Below, one piece after another: positions 29,582 through 39,050 of a stretch of 44,897 nucleotides of DNA. The stretch's first letter is position 1, and the number at the start of each line of letters is the position of its first letter. The position numbers and the translations under genes are program-made. Source of the stretch: an uncultured Alcaligenaceae bacterium. Its GTDB lineage: Bacteria; Pseudomonadota; Gammaproteobacteria; Burkholderiales; Burkholderiaceae_B. The notes under the pieces were generated by a model that saw only the letters and a program-made list of their open reading frames with translations, was not told the origin of the DNA and made no database searches. The DNA is taken from contig CALBMZ010000202.1 of the NCBI GenBank assembly GCA_937896225.1, positions 1 through 44,897 of the forward strand, in the 5' to 3' direction.

Positions 29582-30193
29582 TTAACGTGCTGGGCAAAGT
29601 GGGTATCGACCCCAACCTTGGTTGGGTGTGCAGAATTTTTCACGCGCTTTCTCTAGGCAGTTTGGGCGACCAAAGAAGCTTCCTGCTTCGCATGTTTCAA
29701 CCGCCGCTTTAAGTTGATCTTGCCAAGATTGAGAGGCTTTTTCGGGGGCGGTAATGGGCACCGTAGCGGTGACGCTGGCAACGGATGGTGAGGTGACATC
29801 TAACGTTTGAATATCAGTTGGGCCTTGAGGTAAGTCTTGGCCTGCCTGAGACAGCATATCGCCCACTGTGTAAGACTGGCCTTCTCTAGAAATAATGACC
29901 ATGGGGTCAATGAACCCATCAAACAGTGATTGAGCTTGTAGTTCCCACAGCTGTCCTTGAGCGGGTTGTGGCACACCTAATCTACCGTCTATTAGAGGCT
30001 GGGGTGGTTCAGGAATAATGGTGCGCCCCGATGCGTCAGTTTGAGGTTGAAGCGTGGCCACGGGTAAGTTGGTGCGGGTGGTGTCTGAGGCGCCGGGTGC
30101 TTGACTGACTAACCAATCACCCAGGCCAAAACCTGCAAAGCCTGCAACGGCTAGCATGATAACTATAAAAGAGATTAAAAATCGCCAAGACAT
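29582..30193 (-). CDS. Hypothetical anchored protein with C-terminal Cys cluster
   Basis: This 203-residue protein is not recognised. It has one N-terminal membrane segment (FLISFIVIMLAVAGFAGFGLGDWL), then a long Pro/Gln/Thr-rich presumably periplasmic region, and a compact C-terminal piece with four Cys (CEAGSFFGRPNCLEKAREKFC and YPLC). The Cys pattern could form two disulfides or bind a metal. It lies 50 bp after prfC on the same strand and could be cotranscribed with it. It is convergent with rpoN. Similar prfC-linked unknown proteins may exist in Alcaligenaceae, but I cannot confirm this. Confidence 0.75.
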   Translation of the reverse strand: MSWRFLISFIVIMLAVAGFAGFGLGDWLVSQAPGASDTTRTNLPVATLQPQTDASGRTIIPEPPQPLIDGRLGVPQPAQGQLWELQAQSLFDGFIDPMVIISREGQSYTVGDMLSQAGQDLPQGPTDIQTLDVTSPSVASVTATVPITAPEKASQSWQDQLKAAVETCEAGSFFGRPNCLEKAREKFCTPNQGWGRYPLCPAR

Positions 30194-30243
30194 AATCTGA
30201 ATTGTAGTGAAACCTTACGTTCTTTGTTGAAATCAAACATTTT

Positions 30244-31866
30244 TTAATGTGATTTTTCTGCAGATACCTGACCACCATGCTCACGCATCGTATGAAAATG
30301 AACATCGGGGTGACGTTCTTGTGCCACCCTTAGTTGCGCGGAGGATGTTGCCATAAAAGCGGGGGCATCAATCACGTCATAGGCAATATTAGGGCCATTC
30401 ACATCAAGAAACGCTTTGAGCACCTTGGGGTCTGTCGCACTGACCCAACGCGCCATACTGTAGCGTGACGGCATCAAGCGTGCCTCAACACCATACTCGG
30501 ACTTTAGGCGATGTGCGACCACTTCAAATTGCAATTGCCCAACTGCACCAAGCAACATCGCCCCACCTGCTGCCACGGGCCTAAAGACTTGAATCGCGCC
30601 TTCTTCACCAAGTTGGGTTAGGCCAATGCGCAATTGTTTAACGCGTAGAGGGTCTTTGACCTCAACGGCTTGAAACAGCTCAGGGGCAAAAAACGGCAGG
30701 CCTTTAAAGTGCAAAGTTTCGCCTTCAGTGAGCACATCACCCAAATGCAAAATACCGTGGTTAGGAATGCCAATGACATCTCCAGCAAATGCTTCATCAA
30801 CCAGTTCACGCCGTTGAGACAAAAACGAAACGACGTTATTGGGTCTAATTTCTTTATTATTTCGGCTTACCTTAAGGCGCATGCCCCGCTCAAAACGGCC
30901 AGAACTGACGCGCACAAAAGCAACCCGATCACGGTGCGCGGGGTCCATGTTCGCTTGCACTTTAAAGACTACCCCAGAAAACTTAGGTTCAGTGGGCTCG
31001 ATTAAACGCTCAAGCGATTCGCGTGGGCCAGGTGATGGTGCGTGTTCAACCAAGGTGTCAAGTACTTCTTGAATACCAAAGTTATTAATAGCCGAGCCAA
31101 ATAAAACAGGCGTTTGTTTACCTGCTAAAAAAGCATTGCGATCAAACGGCGGAACTGCAGCTTGAATGAGTTCAATTTCAGACTTTGCTTGGGTAAAAAA
31201 CTCACCGAAACGCGTGGCAATGGACGGGTTGTTTAAGCCCTCAATAATTTCATCTGTTTCATCATCGCGGCGCGCTTGACCAGGCTTAAACACTCGCATT
31301 TGATTACGTTGCAAATCGAATACGCCTCCAAATGACTTACCCATACCGATTGGCCATGAAAATGGTACGGTGTCCATACCTAGGTGCTGTTCAATTTCCG
31401 ACAACAACTCAAGCGGTTCACGTACCTCACGATCAAGCTTATTAATAAACGTGATGATGGGTGTATTGCGAGCTCGACAGACTTGAAGCAAGCGAATGGT
31501 TTGTGGTTCCACACCGTTGGCAGCATCAATCACCATCAGTGCGGCATCAACCGCAGTCAATACACGGTAGGTGTCTTCAGAAAAGTCTTGGTGGCCTGGG
31601 GTATCGAGCAAATTAATTACGCAGTCGCGATATTCAATTTGCATCACAGATGATGCAACCGAAATGCCACGTTGCTTTTCAATTTCCATCCAGTCAGAAG
31701 CGGCATGCCGCGACGCTTTGCGAGCTTTTACACTACCCGCAATTTGAATCGCCCCTGCAAACAGCAGAATCTTTTCGGTCAGCGTGGTTTTACCCGCGTC
31801 TGGGTGAGAAATGATCGCAAACGTTCTGCGACGCTTAACTTCTTGAGAGATTGAGGAATTTGACAT
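30244..31866 (-). CDS. prfC: Peptide chain release factor 3
   Basis: RF3 is a translational GTPase that recycles RF1 and RF2 after peptide release. It has 540 residues from the ATG at 31866; the tracked TTG two codons earlier is less likely. GTPase motifs: HPDAGKTTLTEK (G1, about 22), the switch segment EKQRGISVASS (G2), DTPGHQDFSEDTYR (G3, about 88), FINKLDRE (G4, about 142) and GSAIN (G5). The EF-G-like later domains include the FFAPELFQAVEVKDPLR segment. It follows rhlE with 87 bp between and precedes the anchored unknown protein. Confidence 0.97.
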   Translation of the reverse strand: MSNSSISQEVKRRRTFAIISHPDAGKTTLTEKILLFAGAIQIAGSVKARKASRHAASDWMEIEKQRGISVASSVMQIEYRDCVINLLDTPGHQDFSEDTYRVLTAVDAALMVIDAANGVEPQTIRLLQVCRARNTPIITFINKLDREVREPLELLSEIEQHLGMDTVPFSWPIGMGKSFGGVFDLQRNQMRVFKPGQARRDDETDEIIEGLNNPSIATRFGEFFTQAKSEIELIQAAVPPFDRNAFLAGKQTPVLFGSAINNFGIQEVLDTLVEHAPSPGPRESLERLIEPTEPKFSGVVFKVQANMDPAHRDRVAFVRVSSGRFERGMRLKVSRNNKEIRPNNVVSFLSQRRELVDEAFAGDVIGIPNHGILHLGDVLTEGETLHFKGLPFFAPELFQAVEVKDPLRVKQLRIGLTQLGEEGAIQVFRPVAAGGAMLLGAVGQLQFEVVAHRLKSEYGVEARLMPSRYSMARWVSATDPKVLKAFLDVNGPNIAYDVIDAPAFMATSSAQLRVAQERHPDVHFHTMREHGGQVSAEKSH

Positions 31867-31905
31867 CGACAATGTGCTTAAAGAAAATGAGTCAGATATG
31901 AAAGA

Positions 31906-31944
31906 TGAGGGACTTCTTTCAAGTATTTTAAAAGTAACCCCTCA
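31906..31944 (-). terminator. Possible hairpin between rhlE and prfC
   Basis: On the minus strand TGAGGG (31944-31939) pairs with CCCTCA (31911-31906), with an inner ACTTTT/AAGAAGT pairing. Only a weak U-rich stretch follows. It could partly separate rhlE from prfC transcription. Confidence 0.3.
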
Positions 31945-31953
31945 CCAGTCAAT

Positions 31954-33429
<1,476 letters not shown>

Positions 33430-33632
33430 AAAAGTCTCCGTAGGCGCACCGACTGTCTAGTAGACAGATCCAATCAAGGTGGGCCAAAGGCTGGAGTGGT
33501 TACGTCTAAAGCATTAAAACAATGCTTGACGAGATGCGGTCGCGAGGACTGGAACGTTGCGACGCTGTGTGCATAGTGTAACGCAGTTACAGGGTAAACG
33601 TGAAGGGTAAACTTAAGTGGTTAAGTGGTCAC
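33430..33632 (-). promoter_or_regulatory. Upstream region of rhlE with a weak promoter candidate
   Basis: This 203-bp gap holds the GGAGA of rhlE and a poor sigma70-like pair on the minus strand, TTCACG, 18 nt, TACACT (each four of six), near 33575-33605, which would give a long 5' leader. Long leaders are common for cold-responsive helicase genes. No clear small RNA gene is seen. Confidence 0.25.
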
Positions 33633-35135
33633 TTAGATGAGTTGAGCGTTAGATCCAAAGTTTTCAGTCAAAGCCGCGACAGCCTTATCTCTTGCGGCAG
33701 AGGTATTAGATTGGCTTTGTAATGACGACCACTCAGGGTGTTGGCGTGCTAGCCGAAGCAACTGTGAAAAAGCTTTGGTTTGCGTGGCGATTACGGTCTG
33801 GGTATGGCACGTTACATTTGTTCCTAATGAATTTGGAGTATTGGGTATATTAGGTACGATGGGTATGTTTTCATGGTGTTGGTTTTGCACAGAAACGGGG
33901 GTAATGGCGGCATGCCCACGTCGATCTAGGGCTTGTAAAAGCTTTAGTTGCCGAACAGCCAAAAGCTTCAAAATGGAGTCGTCAAGGGTGAGCTCGCGAT
34001 ACCCCCTGACTCGCCCCAATAGTCGAACACCCCAGCGTTCGAGACCTTGCCACCCTGCACCCGTTGCAGCACCAATTACGGTGCCTGTGCCCAAACTAAG
34101 ACCCCCTGTCATGACATCGACGGCTGCACCCGCCAGTGCCCCTGCTGCTGCACCTTTAGACAGTTCAATGCCCACTTCACGTAGCGCTTCAGGGGCAAAT
34201 AAGTCGGTTTGCCACCGTCCGTCTGTCATCGCTAAGGGCATATTCAGGACGTCATGACGATTAAACGCATACGTTAACAACAGACCATCAATACACTGTT
34301 GCTCGCGTGTTCGGGCGCGCGTTTGTTGGGTATGTTGAGCTTCTGTTCGCGCCACACCATTATTTGCTGTGGGTAAGCGCCAAGCAGCAAGATCAATCAT
34401 CATGTCAGCTATCAGTTCAAAGGCACGCGTGCGTCGAGCGTGTCGGGCAATTTCTGTTTGCTCTATTAAATCGGTGAACAACGCACGATGTTTGGGAAGC
34501 ACCTGCGTTAGGGCCTCAAATAAATCACGTTCAGCATCTAATGCAGGGCTAACCGTATCAAACAACACATGAACGTGTAGCGCCTGACGTGCCAAAGCGT
34601 TGAGCCATTCCTCGACATTTGAGGCACGACCATCAAGCGTAGGGGCTGTGAAATTTAAAACGGCAATGACAGGTTTTGCGCAAGATGACAAGAGCGAAAG
34701 CTCATCGCGATGCTTGGCCAGCACGGGGTCGCGCGCATCAATCACATACAGGGCTGCATCACTTGATAAAACCTTTTCAAGTACGCGCGCTTCTTGTTCA
34801 AAGCGATGGTGAGCGGATGGCGACTCTAAAAATCGTTGTATTTTTTGAGGACCATCGAGTCGGGTTGAACCATGCGAAGCGAGCGGTGTTTGTGGTTCAG
34901 GTGATTCAACCCAATCAAAAAGTGCCACGCTGTCTTCTAGGCCTGGGGTATCGAACCAAACCAATGCAATAACCTCATGCAACCAATGGGCTGCCCCTGT
35001 CACTTGTCTGGTCGTGCCAGGTGCATTGTCAACCAAACCAAACTGCGTATCGCGCGTTAGGGTTCTAAGCAGTGATGTTTTGCCAGTATTTGTGTGGCCA
35101 ACCACCGCGATATTTAGTGGGTTGCGTTGAGCCAT
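33633..35135 (-). CDS. DUF3482 GTPase (dynamin/YcjX-like, membrane-partnered)
   Basis: This 500-residue TRAFAC-class GTPase of the DUF3482 group has unknown function. The track starts at 35201, but the ATG at 35135 gives MAQRNPLNIAVVGHTNTGKTSLL with the P-loop at residues 13-20. G3 is WFDTPGLED. The G4 position reads AVLNFTAP, not the canonical NKxD, so guanine specificity may differ. A glycine-zipper stretch (GAAAGALAGAAVDVMTGGLSLGTG, about 320-345) could insert in membrane. The DUF2868 gene upstream overlaps by 22 bp; the two are a recurring pair in Burkholderiales. Here they sit at the end of the ATP-grasp/alpha-E run, which may indicate shared regulation. Confidence 0.85.
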   Translation of the reverse strand: MAQRNPLNIAVVGHTNTGKTSLLRTLTRDTQFGLVDNAPGTTRQVTGAAHWLHEVIALVWFDTPGLEDSVALFDWVESPEPQTPLASHGSTRLDGPQKIQRFLESPSAHHRFEQEARVLEKVLSSDAALYVIDARDPVLAKHRDELSLLSSCAKPVIAVLNFTAPTLDGRASNVEEWLNALARQALHVHVLFDTVSPALDAERDLFEALTQVLPKHRALFTDLIEQTEIARHARRTRAFELIADMMIDLAAWRLPTANNGVARTEAQHTQQTRARTREQQCIDGLLLTYAFNRHDVLNMPLAMTDGRWQTDLFAPEALREVGIELSKGAAAGALAGAAVDVMTGGLSLGTGTVIGAATGAGWQGLERWGVRLLGRVRGYRELTLDDSILKLLAVRQLKLLQALDRRGHAAITPVSVQNQHHENIPIVPNIPNTPNSLGTNVTCHTQTVIATQTKAFSQLLRLARQHPEWSSLQSQSNTSAARDKAVAALTENFGSNAQLI

Positions 35136-36481
35136 TGGGTTGCATCTTGTTCGGAAGAATGAATGATGGATAAGCCCATTTTTGCTAGACTTTTTTGCCA
35201 TATTTGAGTGTGTGGTCCTTCGTTTGCATGCATTAAAAATACCTGATTATGCCGAGCAAATTTTTGTAAATTATCAATCAACCTTAAGGTGCCTCGGTCT
35301 GGTGTCTGCAAGGCGTCGCAATAAATTAACAGTTTGTTTGGGGGGCGCTCGGTGAGCATCTGTAAAACAGCTTCACGAGAAGATTGGTTGTCAACTATTC
35401 CGAGTGAGGTCCAATGCTTTGCCCAATCAGGTAAGGCACGAAGCTCAATGCCGAGCACCACGGCATCAAGCGAGGTGTGCGGTAACGCTATCGCTTGCGT
35501 AGTTGAGCGCCATGTATCGGGCAAACCTGGCTCAGCTTCTGGTTCACGGCGTGCTTGTGCTCGCTTTAGTCGCGCTAAACAGGCGAGTGCATAGGCATCG
35601 GTTGTGCTGGGTGTTAGGTCAGCGGTGGTTTGGTGCCAACGCCAAGCGCTCAATATAAAAAAGAAAAGTCGGGGCAATACCCCCCAAACTAAAATCACAG
35701 CAATCAGCCAACGTGCCCAGAGCGAACGAGCTTGCCAGGCATCAACTGCCACATTGCCGCTTTGTGATATTAATGCTTGATCTGGCATGGCTATATTTAA
35801 TTTTGCTGGAATAACGCTTAAAAACGATGCGATTTGAACAAATGTTTGTGGGTCAAGCCATGTGGTTTCCCACAAAAAAACATAATGTTTAACGCTAAAC
35901 GCAATCGCCATACTGAACACTGAAAAGCTCAGTGCCACAAGCCAAAAACCGTGCGTCAACATACTGAATAGCCAGCGTTGCGCACCCGAGGCCGAGGTTG
36001 TTTGATGCCAGGCTTGCCAAAATAATTCAATATGTGGAGTGTGCGTGAATCGCTTGAGTAGACCTTGTACAAAACGGCCTAAAAGGCCGCCGCCCTCAGA
36101 AGATCGTTTGCCCAGCAACATTGCGCATGCCCAGATTAACAATGACAAGGTGGGTATGCCTAATAGGCTCAGTACGACCCATAAAAGGTTAACGGGCGTA
36201 TTGGCAGAACCCAACACGCTCAAGCCGGCTAAAAAACCACCTACTGCACAGACTAACCATAAGGTTACGTTGGACCACAAGACTGTTGAGCGAATGGCTG
36301 TTAGAGGGTCAGTAAAGTGTGCTTGATCGCTCAGTATCTGCGCACGCGTGAGCAACCATTGATTAGGTGTTTTTGCTTGTGAAACTGCTAAAAGATTGGC
36401 AGCGCTATCGTCAAGCCAACCCCGTTGGGTTTCGGCTTGCTCGATCGTTTTGTAAAGCAAATAAGGTTTCAAACCACGCAT
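35114..36481 (-). CDS. DUF2868 integral membrane protein
   Basis: This 455-residue membrane protein is normally paired with a DUF3482 GTPase. It has about four membrane segments: TLWLVCAVGGFLAGLSVLG (about 76), LLWVVLSLLGIPTLSLLIWA (about 98), GFWLVALSFSVFSMAIAF (about 180) and WLIAVILVWGVLPRLFFFIL (about 260). The C-terminal cytoplasmic domain includes AVVLGIELRALPDW and LLIYCDALQTPDRGTLR, which resembles a nucleotide-binding-like fold. The start is ambiguous: the tracked GTG (36499) begins 9 bp after the alpha-E stop, and the ATG at 36481 is slightly later; neither has a good ribosome binding site. The tight spacing suggests cotranscription with the alpha-E and ATP-grasp genes. Confidence 0.83.
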   Translation of the reverse strand: MRGLKPYLLYKTIEQAETQRGWLDDSAANLLAVSQAKTPNQWLLTRAQILSDQAHFTDPLTAIRSTVLWSNVTLWLVCAVGGFLAGLSVLGSANTPVNLLWVVLSLLGIPTLSLLIWACAMLLGKRSSEGGGLLGRFVQGLLKRFTHTPHIELFWQAWHQTTSASGAQRWLFSMLTHGFWLVALSFSVFSMAIAFSVKHYVFLWETTWLDPQTFVQIASFLSVIPAKLNIAMPDQALISQSGNVAVDAWQARSLWARWLIAVILVWGVLPRLFFFILSAWRWHQTTADLTPSTTDAYALACLARLKRAQARREPEAEPGLPDTWRSTTQAIALPHTSLDAVVLGIELRALPDWAKHWTSLGIVDNQSSREAVLQMLTERPPNKLLIYCDALQTPDRGTLRLIDNLQKFARHNQVFLMHANEGPHTQIWQKSLAKMGLSIIHSSEQDATQWLNATH

Positions 36482-36508
36482 AGGGTGATTGTATGTCACA
36501 GCAAGACG

Positions 36509-37471
36509 TTATTTTTCGTCTACCTCAACCAGTGGCAACAAAAAATGCTGACTGATTGAACCGCTTAAACGATTAATTCGATAAAGGTAGTCAGTCAGAA
36601 ATTCATGTATGCCTTGTTCAAATATTTCGTCGATGGTGAGATCTCTTAGCTGAGACAATAAACTGTGTGCGTCATGTTCAATCGCACCTGACTGTGCATT
36701 TTTAATTCGATTTAAAACGCTCACCACATTAGATACGCTAGAAACTAAAGATCTTGGGTTACTTAAACTCAGAATCATCAGTTCTGCGACGCGCTTTGGT
36801 TTAATGGCATCACGATAAACTTTACGATAATTTTCAAAAGCAGAGGCCGACCTTAATATGGCTGCCCAATAATAAAACTCATCAACGTCGGTCAGTAAAT
36901 CGCCTTCGTATTCATTTGCCGCAACAAATTTGACATCAAGCAATCGTGCCATGTTGTCAGCCCGCTCAAGGTAAAGACCTAAGCCAATAAAGTAATAGAC
37001 CTCATCGCGTAACATGGTGCCAATATGCACACCACGAGACTGGTGAGATCTAAATTTTACCCACTCAAAAAAATCAGTAGGTGCCACATTTAAGGTGCCT
37101 TGTTTGATTTTCTTTTGTGCCTCTAGCCACGTGGTGTTGATGCTTTCCCACAAATCAGTTGTCATGGTGCCACGCACAGCCCGGGCGTTTTCGCGGGCAG
37201 ATTGTAAACAGCAAATAATAGAAGAGGGGTTTTTAGTGCTTTGCACCATGTAGGCCATAACAAGAGAGGGTGTGATGACGTCATGATGACTTAAATAGTC
37301 ATTTGTTAATTCAAACAAATCAAGTAGTGCACGCCACGATGCTTCAACCGCCTTGTCTGATTGTGGCATCAATGACATTTGATAATTTACATCAAGCATA
37401 CGCGCAGTATTTTCTGCCCGTTCGGTGTAACGAGACATCCAAAATAAATGATCAGCTGTTCTTGAAAGCAT
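36509..37471 (-). CDS. Alpha-E domain protein (DUF403)
   Basis: This 320-residue all-helical alpha-E protein belongs to a family that almost always accompanies circularly permuted ATP-grasp enzymes. It opens with the family hallmark MLSRTADHLFWMSRYTERAENTARMLDV, followed by CLQSARENARAVRGTMTTDLWE and YYFIGLGLYLERADNMARLLDVK, two repeats with the acidic/basic ER motif that gives the family its name. An AAGGA lies before the ATG, 17 bp after the ATP-grasp stop. Function is unknown; it is predicted to be a partner or substrate-binding module of the ATP-grasp enzyme. A second alpha-E domain is fused to the paralogous ATP-grasp on the other strand. Confidence 0.92.
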   Translation of the reverse strand: MLSRTADHLFWMSRYTERAENTARMLDVNYQMSLMPQSDKAVEASWRALLDLFELTNDYLSHHDVITPSLVMAYMVQSTKNPSSIICCLQSARENARAVRGTMTTDLWESINTTWLEAQKKIKQGTLNVAPTDFFEWVKFRSHQSRGVHIGTMLRDEVYYFIGLGLYLERADNMARLLDVKFVAANEYEGDLLTDVDEFYYWAAILRSASAFENYRKVYRDAIKPKRVAELMILSLSNPRSLVSSVSNVVSVLNRIKNAQSGAIEHDAHSLLSQLRDLTIDEIFEQGIHEFLTDYLYRINRLSGSISQHFLLPLVEVDEK

Positions 37472-37488
37472 GATGAATTAATTCCTTG

Positions 37489-38958
37489 TTAACCGATGAC
37501 CCAGGTATCTTTTGTGCCGCCACCTTGTGACGAGTTTACGACCAGTGAACCCTCTGTGAGCGCAACGCGGGTGAGGCCGCCCGCGACAAGCCGCACTTCT
37601 TTGCCTGACAACACGAAAGGTCGTAAATCTATGTGTCGAGGGGCAATGCCCGACTCGACTAAAGTGGGGCAAGTTGATAAAGATAACGTCGGTTGTGCAA
37701 TGTAATTGTTCGGGTTGGCTCGCACGCGTGCTTTAAAAGATTCGATTTCGGATTGACTGGCGGCAGGCCCAATGAGCATGCCATAGCCACCCGCACCGTG
37801 CACTTCTTTAACCACTAATTTATGAATATTGGTTAAAACGTAATCGAGCTCTTTAGGGCGTCTACACAAGAAAGTAGGAACGTTTGCCAAGATAGGTTCT
37901 TCGCTTAAATAATAGCGAATCATGTCAGGTACATAAGGGTAAATTGACTTGTCGTCAGCGACACCCGTGCCGATGGCATTACAGATGGTGACATTGCCTG
38001 CTTGGTATGCGCGCAAAAGGCCGGCTGGGCCTAATGTTGAGTCAGATTTAAATGCCTCAGGGTCTAAATAATCGTCGTCAACACGACGGTAAATGACGTC
38101 GACTTTACGCAAACCTTGAGTGGTGCGCATAAATACTGTGTCGTCTTTTACAACGAGGTCACTGCCTTCAACCAACTCAACGCCCATTTGTTGCGCTAAA
38201 AAGGCGTGCTCAAAATAGGCTGAGTTATACATGCCAGGGGTCAAGACCACGACGTTTACGTAGGCGTCATGTTGTGGCGAGGCTTGGTGCAACGTATTGA
38301 GTAGTAGGCTTGGGTAATGCTCAACGGGTCTGACGCGATGTTTGGCAATTAAGTCAGGGAATAATCGCATCATCATTTTGCGATTTTCAATCATGTATGA
38401 CACGCCAGACGGCACGCGTAAGTTGTCTTCTAGAACAAAACATTCACCCGCTTCCGCGCCGTGTGTGGCTCGCACAATGTCGATACCAGCGATATGAGCA
38501 TAAATATCATTTTTTACGTTTACGCCCTGCATTTGGGGGCGGTATTGCGCATTATTTAAAATTTGCTCAGCCGGTACAATTTTGTCTTGAATGATGCGTT
38601 GATCATGGTAAACATCATGTAAAAACATATTCAGTGCGCGAACCCGTTGTTGCACACCCGCTTGAATATGTTGCCATTCTTTTGCCGTGAATATTCGGGG
38701 CAAAATATCAAAGGGGATGGTGCGTTCCGTGCCGTCGTCATTTCCATAAACGGCAAAGGTGATGCCCACGCGCCGGAATAATAATTCAGCTTCGTCGTGT
38801 CGCGCACGAAGGGCGGAGTCTTGTTGCTCTTTCAACCAATTTGCAATAATTTCATAGTGCCGTCGAACCCCACCAGGCTGGTTAATTGCATGTGCGACAC
38901 TTTCTGTCGCATTGTTTACCATTTCATCAAAAGCAACTGTTTCGGTAGACGTAACCAT
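37489..38958 (-). CDS. Circularly permuted ATP-grasp protein (stand-alone)
   Basis: This 489-residue protein is the circularly permuted ATP-grasp type (DUF404/DUF407). It is predicted from comparative genomics to be an amidoligase acting on peptides or small molecules; the reaction is unknown. Motifs: LLFRRVGITFAVYGNDDG (about 64-81), RVPSGVSYMIENRKMMMRLFP, VYRRVDDDYLDPEAF, the ATP-binding KEVHGAGGYGMLIGPAAS with an intact glycine-rich loop (about 385), and RHIDLRPFVLSG with VVNSSQGGGTKDTWVIG at the end. Its ATG shares the CATG tetramer with a plus-strand ATG of the divergent fusion gene. It is the first gene of the leftward run ATP-grasp, alpha-E, DUF2868, DUF3482. Confidence 0.93.
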   Translation of the reverse strand: MVTSTETVAFDEMVNNATESVAHAINQPGGVRRHYEIIANWLKEQQDSALRARHDEAELLFRRVGITFAVYGNDDGTERTIPFDILPRIFTAKEWQHIQAGVQQRVRALNMFLHDVYHDQRIIQDKIVPAEQILNNAQYRPQMQGVNVKNDIYAHIAGIDIVRATHGAEAGECFVLEDNLRVPSGVSYMIENRKMMMRLFPDLIAKHRVRPVEHYPSLLLNTLHQASPQHDAYVNVVVLTPGMYNSAYFEHAFLAQQMGVELVEGSDLVVKDDTVFMRTTQGLRKVDVIYRRVDDDYLDPEAFKSDSTLGPAGLLRAYQAGNVTICNAIGTGVADDKSIYPYVPDMIRYYLSEEPILANVPTFLCRRPKELDYVLTNIHKLVVKEVHGAGGYGMLIGPAASQSEIESFKARVRANPNNYIAQPTLSLSTCPTLVESGIAPRHIDLRPFVLSGKEVRLVAGGLTRVALTEGSLVVNSSQGGGTKDTWVIG

Positions 38959-39020
38959 GAAATTGTTCTCACATACTCAAGAAGCTCAGTTTCGACTTAA
39001 ACTGCACCATATTCAATTCG

Positions 39021-39050
39021 ATAATACCAGTGCATTTAAAACTATGTCTG
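39021..39050 (-). promoter_or_regulatory. Candidate promoter for the leftward ATP-grasp operon
   Basis: CAGACA (39050-39045, four of six), an 18-nt spacer and TATTAT (39026-39021, five of six) lie on the minus strand, about 63 bp before the leftward start. It overlaps the preferred start codon of the fusion gene, so the two directions may interfere. Consensus match only. Confidence 0.3.

Noticed and set aside
33775-34257. 160-residue plus-strand ORF
   Set aside because: It is antisense to the DUF3482 GTPase gene and has no recognisable domain.
38912-39043. N-terminal extension of the fusion ORF
   Set aside because: It overlaps the divergent ATP-grasp gene and the added residues do not resemble the family.
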